The notes under the pieces are model-generated. The model was not told the DNA's origin. It was given only the letters and a program-made list of their open reading frames with translations, and searched no databases. Shown piece by piece: positions 7,544 to 15,614 of a stretch of 31,986 bases of DNA. Each line of letters starts with the position of its first letter. Position 1 is the stretch's first letter. This stretch comes from JAJZRV01 sp027442615 (lineage in GTDB: Bacteria > Pseudomonadota > Gammaproteobacteria > Burkholderiales > Ferrovaceae): contig DAIBBI010000066.1 of NCBI GenBank assembly GCA_027442615.1, positions 1-31,986 of the forward strand, read 5' to 3'. Both the position numbers and the translations under genes were made by a program.

Positions 7544-8847
7544 TCAAGCTGGGTCGTGGTCCGTGGCGCAGCCTGCGCTGGCGCATCCGGCTCACCCTGT
7601 GGTTTTTTGCGGCCCTGACGGGCCTTCTGGTGGCGGCCTTTGCCAAGCTGGCCGACTGGGCGCTCATCCTGTTCTTCGCGCTGGAAAGCTACGGAGCCTG
7701 GGTGCCCTTCCTGCTGGCGCCCGCCGTGGGCATGGCAACGGTCTGGCTGACACAAAGACATTTTCCGGGCATCCAGGGCAGCGGCATTCCCCAGGTCATT
7801 GCGGCTACCCGCCTCGCAACCCAGGGCAAGCCGGTAGGCCACCTCGTTTCGCTCAGGATTGCCGTGGGCAAAATCCTGCTGGGCGCATTTGCCCTGATCG
7901 GCGGGTTTTCGGCAGGCCGCGAAGGTCCATCCGTCCAGGTGGCTGCATCGGTCCTGTCCGCAGCACATCGCTTCCTGCCCCTCTCGCGTGCCATTCGCAT
8001 GCGCGACCTGATTCTTGCCGGTGGGGCTGCCGGGGTTTCGGCGGCCTTCAACACGCCGCTGGCGGGCATCGTGTTTGCTGTGGAAGAGCTGGGGCGCCGT
8101 CTGGAAACGCGCACCAGCGGCATTCTGGTCAGCAGCATCATCCTGTCCGGCCTGCTGTCCATGGCCCTGCTTGGCAACTACAACTATTTTGGACGCATCC
8201 GCATCGATCATGTGGATATGCACATCGTGCTGCCCATCGTGGTCTGTGGGGCCCTCTGTGGCGGACTGGGTGGACTGCTGAGCCGCCTCATCCTGTGGCC
8301 CCAGCATCGGCCCGACCTTCCCCTGTGGCGCTGGCGCGCGGCGCATCCCATTCTTTTTGCCGGAGGCTGCGGCCTTGTGGTGGCGTCGTTGGGATGGCTG
8401 GGGGGCGGGCTGTCGTACGGCAGCGGCTATTCCATCACGGCCCATGTGGTGTCCGGTGAGGCCACGCTGCCCTGGCACGCACCCGTCACGCGTTTTCTTG
8501 CCACGCTCGCCAGCTACCATTCGGGCATTCCGGGCGGCATCTTTGCCCCGTCACTGGCCGTGGGGGCCGCAGTGGGATCCAACATCAGCGCTCTTTTCGG
8601 CCCCGAAGTGGGTGCCATTCCGGTGGTGACGCTGTGCATGACGGGTTTTCTTGCGGCCGTCACCCAGGCCCCCATCACCTCCGCCATCATCGTGATGGAA
8701 ATGGTGGACGGGCACAACATGGTGTTGAGTCTCATGGCGGTCGCGCTGGTGGCGCGTGCCGTCAGTTCGCGTATGGGCACGGAGCTCTACCAGCAACTGG
8801 CGTGGCGCTTCTGGACCGAGAGCGGAGAACGGAAAAAGGAGGACTAA
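7540..8847 (+). CDS. ClC-family chloride/proton antiporter
   Basis: A 435-residue polytopic membrane protein without CBS domains. All three selectivity-filter motifs are present: GSGIP (80-84), GREGP (126-130, gating glutamate E128) and GIFAP (333-337). The inner proton glutamate also aligns: PLAGIVFAVEEL places E183 at the position of E203 in the E. coli antiporter. This supports chloride/proton exchange rather than channel activity. It is translationally coupled to the diguanylate cyclase (ATGA overlap), and its TAA stop shares two bases with the stop of a second, convergent ClC gene. Confidence 0.94.
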   Translation: MIKLGRGPWRSLRWRIRLTLWFFAALTGLLVAAFAKLADWALILFFALESYGAWVPFLLAPAVGMATVWLTQRHFPGIQGSGIPQVIAATRLATQGKPVGHLVSLRIAVGKILLGAFALIGGFSAGREGPSVQVAASVLSAAHRFLPLSRAIRMRDLILAGGAAGVSAAFNTPLAGIVFAVEELGRRLETRTSGILVSSIILSGLLSMALLGNYNYFGRIRIDHVDMHIVLPIVVCGALCGGLGGLLSRLILWPQHRPDLPLWRWRAAHPILFAGGCGLVVASLGWLGGGLSYGSGYSITAHVVSGEATLPWHAPVTRFLATLASYHSGIPGGIFAPSLAVGAAVGSNISALFGPEVGAIPVVTLCMTGFLAAVTQAPITSAIIVMEMVDGHNMVLSLMAVALVARAVSSRMGTELYQQLAWRFWTESGERKKED

Positions 8848-10658
8848 CTGCCGGGGTCTGCAGCGTGGTACTGGTCATGCAGCCGTCTGCGGTAGGCCCC
8901 CAACACATCGCTGCGCGTCAGCATGCCACACAGGCGCGCTTCCCCATCCGTGGTCACTACGGGAAGTCGGCCCACATTGGCAGCTGACATCATCTTGATG
9001 GCCTGTCGAAGGTCGGCATGTTCGGGGATCAGCAACGCCGGTCGGTTCAGAAGCGAGCGAATCGGCGTGTCCGCATCAGCCTGGGCAAGATACAAGTCCT
9101 TGCGGGTGATCACTCCCACGACCTGACCGCCGTCATCCACCACCGGATAGCCCTGATGCATGCTGCCACGGGCACCACTTTTCAACCAGGCCATCACTTG
9201 CCCCAGGGATTGGTCGGCATGCAGGGTCACTGCGGGACGATGGGCATGTCGGCCCACGCGCTCCATCAGGAAAAAATCGCTGTGATAATCGTTTGGAACG
9301 CTCACGCCGCGCCGCGTGATTTTTTCCGTCATGATGGTTTGACGCATCACGAGACTGGACAACAGATAGGCCGTACTGCAGCCCAGCAGCAGTGGCAATA
9401 GCGCTGGAACCTGCCAGGTGGTTTCCAGGGCAAAAATCACTGACATGAACAAGGCTCGCGCCGAGCCCGCAAAGATGGCCGCCATGCCGACGAGGGCGGC
9501 CAGGCTGGGGTTCAGTCCAAGGCCTGGAATGAAAGCGTCAAATCCCTGACCCAGGGCCGCGCCAAGACAGGCCCCAACCGTCATCAAGGGGGCCAGCGTG
9601 CCACCAGAAGTGCCGCTTCCCAGGGAAATCGTCCACGACACCAGCTTGGCAATGCCAAGCGCCCAGAGCGTCGGCCCCAGGATGTTGCCGGTCAGGGCAT
9701 CGGTGATGTTGTCGTAGCCCACCCCCAGCGTGCGTGGTGAAACATAACCGATGATGCCCACGGCAATCGCGCCCAGTGCGGGCCACCACATCCAGTGCAG
9801 GCGCAAGTGACCAAAACCGTCTTCCACCGCATAGAGCGCGCGCGTAATGATGACCGTGGCTGCGCCGATGATCAGTCCCAGGGGAATGCACGCCATGAGA
9901 GCCCCCGTGCCGGGCCAGGCCAGGGGGGGCATGGAAAAGAACGGAGAAAAACCCAACCACAGCGATCGCATCATTGCGGCGGTCATGCAGGCCACCAACA
10001 CCGGAATGAAGGAGCGCGCCCGAAATTCAAAAAGCAGCAATTCAATGGCCAGCAGTACCGCGGCGAGGGGGGTGCCAAATGTGGCCGCCATCCCGGCTGC
10101 CGCCCCGGCGGCGAGCAGGACCTTGCGTTCATCGGCCGTGATCCGGATGCGCTGTCCCACGAGCGAGCCCAAAGCCCCGCCCGTGGCGATGATGGGGCCC
10201 TCGGCGCCAAACGGGCCACCGGTACCGATGGAGATGGCGGCAGACAGGGGTTTGAGGAACAGCACGCGCATCGGGATGCGGCTACGATTGACCAACACCT
10301 GTTCCATGGCTTCGGGGATGCCATGGCCACGGATGGCCGGGGATCCAAAGCGCGCCATTGCTCCGATGACCAGGGCGCCGACGATGGGGACCCCGATGAC
10401 CCAGGGCCCCAGCCGGTTGTTGGCAGGCGACACCAGCGTCCAGCCGATTTCACCGTAAAACGCCACATGCGTGATGAGTCCGATCAGGAGTTGCAGGACC
10501 TGCGCCAGCAGGGCTGCCGCAACGCCGATGATGAGGGCAAGGCCGCTGATGAACAGCGCCCTCCGGTCCATGTTTTTGGTGGGATCGCGCGACGACCCCG
10601 ATTCCTGCAGCAGGTCCAGAGAGACGGCCCCCGCTCCTCCGGAATGCTCAGGACTCAT
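8844..10658 (-). CDS. ClC-family chloride transporter/channel with C-terminal CBS pair
   Basis: A 604-residue protein when started at ATG 10658 (MSPEHSG), which overlaps the end of the upstream dehalogenase gene by 11 bp; an in-frame start farther upstream would extend deep into that gene. The ClC membrane domain covers about 30-440, with filter motifs GHGIP (111-115) and GAEGP (151-155, gating glutamate E153) and a later GGTLAP. Two CBS motifs follow (about 475-600: HADQSLGQVMAWL to GVITRKDL, then HADLRQAIKMM to GMLTRSDVLGAY) that probably bind an adenine nucleotide. The serine of GSGIP is histidine here, and the position of the inner proton glutamate is leucine (LLAIELLL), so the transport mode may differ from the neighbouring paralogue. 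Confidence 0.93.
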   Translation of the reverse strand: MSPEHSGGAGAVSLDLLQESGSSRDPTKNMDRRALFISGLALIIGVAAALLAQVLQLLIGLITHVAFYGEIGWTLVSPANNRLGPWVIGVPIVGALVIGAMARFGSPAIRGHGIPEAMEQVLVNRSRIPMRVLFLKPLSAAISIGTGGPFGAEGPIIATGGALGSLVGQRIRITADERKVLLAAGAAAGMAATFGTPLAAVLLAIELLLFEFRARSFIPVLVACMTAAMMRSLWLGFSPFFSMPPLAWPGTGALMACIPLGLIIGAATVIITRALYAVEDGFGHLRLHWMWWPALGAIAVGIIGYVSPRTLGVGYDNITDALTGNILGPTLWALGIAKLVSWTISLGSGTSGGTLAPLMTVGACLGAALGQGFDAFIPGLGLNPSLAALVGMAAIFAGSARALFMSVIFALETTWQVPALLPLLLGCSTAYLLSSLVMRQTIMTEKITRRGVSVPNDYHSDFFLMERVGRHAHRPAVTLHADQSLGQVMAWLKSGARGSMHQGYPVVDDGGQVVGVITRKDLYLAQADADTPIRSLLNRPALLIPEHADLRQAIKMMSAANVGRLPVVTTDGEARLCGMLTRSDVLGAYRRRLHDQYHAADPGS

Positions 10659-11349
10659 GGTGTTCAACGATCTCCAGGACTTTTTCCAGGGTGGTACCGG
10701 TGTAACCGGGCTTTGGCCCGATTTCTTCAAAGGGCAGGTGTTGGCGATTGACCCAGAGCGTGATCAATCCAAACCAGGTGGCTCCCAGGGCATCCCAGGC
10801 ATTGCTGGAGACGAACAGCACCTCTTCCCGGGCTACGGGGAAGGCGTCAAAGATCAGGGCATAGCATTCCGGTGCGGTCTTGAAGCGGCGCAACGGTGCC
10901 ACCGAGATCACCCGGTCCAGAAGCTGCGTCATGCCGGCACTGTCCACCAGGGGCTGCAGCATTTCAGCATTGCCGTTGGAGAGGATGGCGGTGCCGACAC
11001 CCCTCTGGCGCAATGCTCTCAACACCGGCAGGTTTTCAGGAAACGCGGCGAGGTGGGCATACTGCGCCATCAGCTGACGTTCGTGTTCTGCGGACAGGGC
11101 GAGTCCCAGGCGCCGGCAGCAGTAGCGCAGGCTTGCCATCGTAAGCGCTTCGAAGGACTGGTAGTAGCGGCTGCCCGCAGCGCCTCCATGGTCGCTCATG
11201 GTGATGAGGCGCGTGTACTCCAGCTGTTTGTCGCGCCACATTGTCGTCAGCGCATTGCCCTGGCCGGGAAACAGGCGCTCGGCCAGCGTGCCCACTGAAT
11301 GCACGTCGAACAGCGTCCCGTAGGCATCGAAGACAACGACTTTGATCAT
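10648..11349 (-). CDS. Haloacid dehalogenase type II (HAD superfamily)
   Basis: A 233-residue HAD hydrolase with the full L-2-haloacid dehalogenase signature: nucleophile D8 in DAYGTLFD, the MWRDKQLEYTRL helix with R39 (the substrate-carboxylate arginine), the SNGN segment of motif II, a lysine in LRRFKTAPECYAL (motif III), and SSNAWDALGA with the motif IV asparagine and aspartate. These residues favour true type II dehalogenase chemistry (hydrolytic removal of halide from 2-haloacids), although many relatives have untested substrates. The end overlaps the ClC gene by 11 bp on the same strand. Pairing a halide-releasing enzyme with a chloride transporter is suggestive of function. Confidence 0.9.
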   Translation of the reverse strand: MIKVVVFDAYGTLFDVHSVGTLAERLFPGQGNALTTMWRDKQLEYTRLITMSDHGGAAGSRYYQSFEALTMASLRYCCRRLGLALSAEHERQLMAQYAHLAAFPENLPVLRALRQRGVGTAILSNGNAEMLQPLVDSAGMTQLLDRVISVAPLRRFKTAPECYALIFDAFPVAREEVLFVSSNAWDALGATWFGLITLWVNRQHLPFEEIGPKPGYTGTTLEKVLEIVEHHES

Positions 11350-11423
11350 GATGGGGTGTGTGAAGAGAGGTCAGACGGCATTTTCTCAGAAAACGGGGAT
11401 GAGGCCCCGTTTTTCTCAAATTT

Positions 11424-11439
11424 TGTGACAGCCGTCACA
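11424..11439. promoter_or_regulatory. CRP-like palindrome upstream of the type I secretion operon
   Basis: TGTGA (11424-11428), six bases, then TCACA (11435-11439) matches the CRP consensus half-sites exactly and is flanked by A/T-rich sequence. It ends 39 bp before the ABC-transporter ATG at 11479, so it lies close to or over that gene's promoter. This geometry would suit repression, or activation if the -10 is CATGAT (11448-11453). It is also in the divergent region with the dehalogenase gene (start 11349). No CRP-family regulator is encoded in the window. Confidence 0.55.
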
Positions 11440-11478
11440 TTTTATGGCATGATCGCGCCAGTTGAATGGGGAAAGACC

Positions 11479-13227
11479 ATGAGCAAACCAGTTGTGCGTA
11501 ACGAAATCATCGAGGCCGTGCGGGTTCACAAGGGCGCCTTCTGGGCCGTGGCCGCCTTTTCCTTCGTGATCAACCTGCTCTACCTCACCCCCTCGCTCTA
11601 CATGCTGCAGGTGTATGACCGGGTGGTCACGAGCCGCAGTGAGCTCACCCTCATCTTTCTGTCGATCATCACGGTGGGCATGTTTGCCGTCATGGGCGGA
11701 CTCGAGTACGCCCGTTCCCAGGTGCTGATCCGGGTGGGCAATGCCATTGACGAAGTGCTCTCCAAGCGCGTCTTTACGGCCACCTTTGAAAACAATCTGC
11801 GGGCCGGGCAAAGCAACCCCGCGCAGTCCCTGGGCGACCTCAACAACGTGCGCCAGTTCGTCACCGGCAACGGCCTTTTTGCCTTCCTCGATGCGCCCTG
11901 GATTCCCATATACCTGATCGTGATCTTCCTGCTGCACCCCATGCTGGGGTGGTTTGCCGTGGGGGGCACGCTGCTGTTGGTGACGCTGACCTACATCACC
12001 GAAAAGGTGTCGAAGGGTCCGCTGGAAGCGGCCAACCGGCATGCCATCCAGGCCAGCAATTTTGCCAACAGCAACCTGCGCAATGCGGAAGTCATCGAAG
12101 CCATGGGCATGCTGCGCCCCATGATCAAGCGCTGGTATGCCCACCAGGCCAACATGCTGGAACAGCAGACCATTGCCTCGCATCGCGCTGCCACCGTCTC
12201 GGCGGTAACGCGCCTGGTGCGCCTCATCATCCAGTCGGGCGCGCTGGGCCTGGGGGCCCTGCTCGTCATCCAGGGCAAATCCACGCCAGGCGTGATGATT
12301 GCCGCCTCCATCCTGACCGGACGCGCGCTGGCCCCGGTGGAAATGCTGATTGGCACCTGGAAGGGCTTTTCCTCGGCACGCAGCGCCTATGAGCGTCTGG
12401 CGCGCCTGCTGGAATTCCTGCCACCGCGTACGCCGGGCATGAGCCTGCCGCCGCCGCGCGGCCTCGTGACATTGGAGAACGTATACGCCACGCCGCCAGG
12501 CGGCAAGGTGGCCGTCATCAAGGGCGTCAATCTCTCCTTCATGCCAGGTGACGTAGTGGGCATCATCGGCCCCTCGGCATCGGGAAAATCCTCGCTCGCC
12601 CGCCTGATGGTGGGCATCTGGCCGGCCCAGGTGGGCAAGGTGCGCCTGGATAACGCCGACGTGTATCAATGGAACAAGGATGAACTGGGGCCCATGGTGG
12701 GATACATGCCCCAGGATGTGGAGCTTTTCAACGGCACCGTGGCGGAGAACATTGCGCGTTTTGGCGCCATTGACAGCGAAAAGGTGGTGGAAGCCGCGCG
12801 TCTTGCAGGAGTGCATGACATGATCCTGCATTTCCCGGCCGGCTACGACACGCCCATCGGCGAGGGCGGCAGCGTGCTCTCGGGGGGGCAGCGCCAGCGC
12901 ATCGGCATTGCGCGTGCCCTGTATGGCATGCCGGCTTTCATCGTGCTGGACGAACCCAATTCCAACCTGGATGACGTGGGTGAGGCGGCCCTTGTCTCCA
13001 CGGTGCTGGCCCTGAAGCAGGCTGGCAGGACGGTGGTGGTGATCACGCACCGCATGAGTGTACTGCAGGCCGTGGACAAGTTGCTGCTGATGCGCGATGG
13101 CACGGTGCAGATGTTTGGCGAGCGCGATGCCGTGCTGCAGTCACTGGCCGCCGCCCGTAATCCGCAACCGCAAACCAGCATTCCCCAGCAGGGGCAGGCA
13201 AGCGCTCCGGCGCCAGCCCAGGAGTAA
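11479..13227 (+). CDS. Type I secretion system ABC permease/ATPase (PrtD family)
   Basis: A 582-residue inner-membrane exporter. The start is ATG 11479 behind a GGGGAAAG ribosome site. There is no C39 peptidase or C39-like domain, as in PrtD/AprD rather than HlyB. The ABC transmembrane domain covers about 20-300. The nucleotide-binding domain follows with Walker A GPSASGKS (364-371), Q-loop PQDVELFNGT, signature LSGGQ (467-471), Walker B FIVLDEPNSNLD (about 487-498) and an H-loop VVVITHR. It should power export of unfolded proteins with a C-terminal secretion signal through the adaptor and TolC-like pore encoded next (5 and 1 bp gaps). The C-terminal tail is rich in Q, P and A. No substrate gene is in the window. 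Confidence 0.95.
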   Translation: MSKPVVRNEIIEAVRVHKGAFWAVAAFSFVINLLYLTPSLYMLQVYDRVVTSRSELTLIFLSIITVGMFAVMGGLEYARSQVLIRVGNAIDEVLSKRVFTATFENNLRAGQSNPAQSLGDLNNVRQFVTGNGLFAFLDAPWIPIYLIVIFLLHPMLGWFAVGGTLLLVTLTYITEKVSKGPLEAANRHAIQASNFANSNLRNAEVIEAMGMLRPMIKRWYAHQANMLEQQTIASHRAATVSAVTRLVRLIIQSGALGLGALLVIQGKSTPGVMIAASILTGRALAPVEMLIGTWKGFSSARSAYERLARLLEFLPPRTPGMSLPPPRGLVTLENVYATPPGGKVAVIKGVNLSFMPGDVVGIIGPSASGKSSLARLMVGIWPAQVGKVRLDNADVYQWNKDELGPMVGYMPQDVELFNGTVAENIARFGAIDSEKVVEAARLAGVHDMILHFPAGYDTPIGEGGSVLSGGQRQRIGIARALYGMPAFIVLDEPNSNLDDVGEAALVSTVLALKQAGRTVVVITHRMSVLQAVDKLLLMRDGTVQMFGERDAVLQSLAAARNPQPQTSIPQQGQASAPAPAQE

Positions 13228-13232
13228 GCATC

Positions 13233-14186
13233 ATGGCCAAAAACGAACCCGTCATCATTGACATCACGCCGGTGGTCAAGGGCGAGCCCGAGGTTGCTCC
13301 GGTTCCCGTCAACGCGCGCAAGAGCATTTATCTGGGCTGGGTCATCCTGCTGCTCGGGTTTGGCGGGTTTGTGTGGTGGTCCTTTGCCGCCCATCTGGAT
13401 GAGGGTGTGCCGGTACAGGGCACGGTGGTGGTGGATTCCAAACGCCAGGTCATTCAGCATCAAACCGGCGGAACCATCGAAGCCATTCTGGTGCGTGACG
13501 GCGATACGGTGAAGAAGAATCAGGTGCTGATGCGCCTCATCAACACGCAAAGCGAAGCGGCACTCGCCATCAACACCCATCTCGCCGACAGCCTCAAGGT
13601 GCAGCTCGATGCCCTGAAATCCCTGGTGGATGAGGGGTATTACCCACGCAACCAGTATCTCGACCTGCAGCGCCAGTATGACGATGCAGTGGCCAAGATC
13701 AGGGTGTCGCGCGAGGAAAACCTGCGCACTGAAATCCGCGCGCCGGTAGCGGGCACGGTCATGGGCGTGTCGGTGTATACCGTGGGCGGCGTGGTCCAGC
13801 CCGGCGGCAAGATCATGGAAATCGAGCCCGCTGGAGACAAGCTGGTGCTGGAAGCACAGATCCCCACCCATCTGATCGACAAGATCCATGCGGGTCTTTC
13901 GGCGGACGTACGCCTTTCGGCACTGAACCAGCGTACCACGCCGGTGCTGGATGGCACCGTGCTGTGGGTATCACCGGACCGTTTTCAGGACCCCCAGCGT
14001 CCGGAAATTTCCTATTACACCGCGCGCGTGACGCTGGGTCCGGATTCGGCAACGCTGCTGAAGGGCGAGACCCTGCAGGCCGGGATGCCCGTGGAGATCA
14101 TCATCAAAACCGGGTCACGCAGCTTCTGGGATTACCTCGTGAAACCCATCAGGGACCGGGCGGCCCTCTCACTCAAGGAACGCTAA
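13233..14186 (+). CDS. Type I secretion membrane fusion protein (HlyD/PrtE family), unusually short
   Basis: A 317-residue periplasmic adaptor linking the ABC exporter to the outer-membrane pore. A cytoplasmic N-terminus (1-30) is followed by a single TM helix (31-50), the first half of a biotinyl-lipoyl domain (about 72-103, VIQHQTGGTIEAILVRDGDTV), a short helical hairpin (about 104-165), the second lipoyl half (166-200, TEIRAPVAGTVMGV) and beta-barrel plus membrane-proximal domains to the end. Family members are usually well over 400 residues, mainly because of a long coiled-coil hairpin. Here about 60 residues remain, with matched parts of both helices seemingly lost. The frame is intact and the gene sits between its partners, so it is probably functional. 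Confidence 0.93.
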   Translation: MAKNEPVIIDITPVVKGEPEVAPVPVNARKSIYLGWVILLLGFGGFVWWSFAAHLDEGVPVQGTVVVDSKRQVIQHQTGGTIEAILVRDGDTVKKNQVLMRLINTQSEAALAINTHLADSLKVQLDALKSLVDEGYYPRNQYLDLQRQYDDAVAKIRVSREENLRTEIRAPVAGTVMGVSVYTVGGVVQPGGKIMEIEPAGDKLVLEAQIPTHLIDKIHAGLSADVRLSALNQRTTPVLDGTVLWVSPDRFQDPQRPEISYYTARVTLGPDSATLLKGETLQAGMPVEIIIKTGSRSFWDYLVKPIRDRAALSLKER

Positions 14187-14187
14187 G

Positions 14188-15534
14188 ATGAAACGGTTTC
14201 ATTTGAGCGTTCTGGCCCTGATGTTGCTGGGGGCCCTCTCCCCGGTGCTGGCCATGGATCTGGATGCCGCCATCGCATCCGCCGAGAAAAACGACCCGGC
14301 GCTGGCTTCGGCCCAGGCCAATCGCGACGCGGCCTTCGAGAACATTGCCATCGCGCGATCCAAGTTGTTGCCCCAAACCAGCTTCCAGAGCCTGGTGCAA
14401 AAAATCCAGGAAGGCGTGAAGCAGGAGGCCGTCGGGCCGGGGGGCGCCGTCGGCAGCAGCTATCTCGTCAACGCCTACAACAACCAGTTCTCACTGCGTC
14501 AGGGCCTGTACCACCCGCGCGACTGGATGGGATACGACATCGGGCAGCTGCAGTCGGAATACGGCACGCAAAAGCTTGCCTCGGCGCGCAGCGACCTGTG
14601 GGTGCGCACCACCAACGCGTGGCTCGACGTGCTCGCAGCCATCGAGTTGCGTCGGGTTTATGTGGAGACGGTCAAGACCACGGCCTACGCTGCTGACCAG
14701 GCAGAAAAACGCTTCAAGGCGGGCGACGGCACGCGCGATGCCGCCGTGGAAGCGCGTGCCCAGTATGAACTGGCCAAGTCGCAGCTCGCAGAAGCCGAAA
14801 TCAATCAACGCAGTCGCGAACAGGCCTTCAGGCGCCTCACCGGCCTCGATACGACGGACCTGCGTGAAGCGCGCCTGCCCGACTATCACCAGGTCCATCT
14901 GGCCGTGTCCAACTCCGACGAGTTGCAGCAGATCGTGTCCACCACCAATCCGGACATCCTGGCGGCCCAGGCGGCCGAGCAGGTCAACAAAAAACGCGCC
15001 GAGCAGGCGCGCGCCGACCGTCTTCCCACCGTGGACCTGGTGGCGTCCAAGAGCTGGGCCCAGAGCGATACCGTGTTTACCATCAACCAGCGTTACAACG
15101 TGCTGGGGGCCGGGGTTCAGGTCAACATTCCGCTCTATGACGGCGGCGGGCTTTCTGCCACACAGCGTCAGGCTGAATTTGCCGCCAGTGCTTCGAGCGA
15201 AGACCTGCGCACGCAACAGGCAAAGTTGGCCACTCAGGTAGAGACGGATTGGGCCTCGGCCGAAGCAAGCCTGGAGCGCGCGCGTAGCGCCGAAGTGCTG
15301 ATTGAGTCCGCGCAGGAACAAAAACGTGCCGCGGAGATGGGATTGAAATCAGGGATACGCACCTGGGGCGACGTGGCCCAGGCGGATGTTTTGATTGCGC
15401 GACGTGCCAGCGATTATCTCAACTACGCCACCGGCGTGCTGCGCGCCCAGGCGCGCCTGCTCTCCGTCGTGCCGGTGACTGAAAACGTCTGGGAACCCTG
15501 GGTGGCGCAGATCTCGCAACTCGCCAAACCGTAA
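14188..15534 (+). CDS. TolC-family outer-membrane channel of the type I secretion system
   Basis: A 448-residue protein with a signal peptide (hydrophobic stretch about 6-20, probable cleavage after VLA at residue 22). Two outer-membrane efflux protein repeats follow, rich in helical heptads (DLDAAIASAEKNDPALASAQANRDAA near the start; GVQVNIPLYDGGGLSATQRQAEF around 310-333 in the second half). It forms the outer-membrane/periplasmic duct for the exporter encoded upstream, 1 bp after the adaptor gene. A long palindrome (15556-15611) follows the stop and separates it from convergent manC. Confidence 0.93.
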   Translation: MKRFHLSVLALMLLGALSPVLAMDLDAAIASAEKNDPALASAQANRDAAFENIAIARSKLLPQTSFQSLVQKIQEGVKQEAVGPGGAVGSSYLVNAYNNQFSLRQGLYHPRDWMGYDIGQLQSEYGTQKLASARSDLWVRTTNAWLDVLAAIELRRVYVETVKTTAYAADQAEKRFKAGDGTRDAAVEARAQYELAKSQLAEAEINQRSREQAFRRLTGLDTTDLREARLPDYHQVHLAVSNSDELQQIVSTTNPDILAAQAAEQVNKKRAEQARADRLPTVDLVASKSWAQSDTVFTINQRYNVLGAGVQVNIPLYDGGGLSATQRQAEFAASASSEDLRTQQAKLATQVETDWASAEASLERARSAEVLIESAQEQKRAAEMGLKSGIRTWGDVAQADVLIARRASDYLNYATGVLRAQARLLSVVPVTENVWEPWVAQISQLAKP

Positions 15535-15555
15535 GTTGGGGCGGATGGATTAAAG

Positions 15556-15611
15556 GGGCGGCTTAAAGGGGACAGACCTCACTTGTGAGGTCTGTCCCCT
15601 TTAAGCCGCCC
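15556..15611. repeat. REP-like perfect palindrome between tolC-like gene and manC
   Basis: Arms of 27 bp (15556-15582 and 15585-15611) are perfectly complementary around a TT centre. The inner 38 bp, containing GGGGACAGACCTCAC and its complement, are identical to a second copy inside manC (16527-16564) and related to a third element at 17747-17855. This copy is extended outward by a GGCGGCTT/AAGCCGCC stem. Lying between two convergent stops, it could also act as a bidirectional terminator, though without T-rich tails. The GGTCTG-type core resembles REP palindromes mobilised by REP-associated tyrosine transposases; no such transposase gene is in the window. Confidence 0.85.
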
Positions 15612-15614
15612 TGT

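Noticed and set aside
11416..13050. 544-codon minus-strand frame opposite the secretion ABC gene
   Set aside because: The plus strand carries complete Walker A, signature and Walker B motifs; the antisense translation has no recognisable domain.
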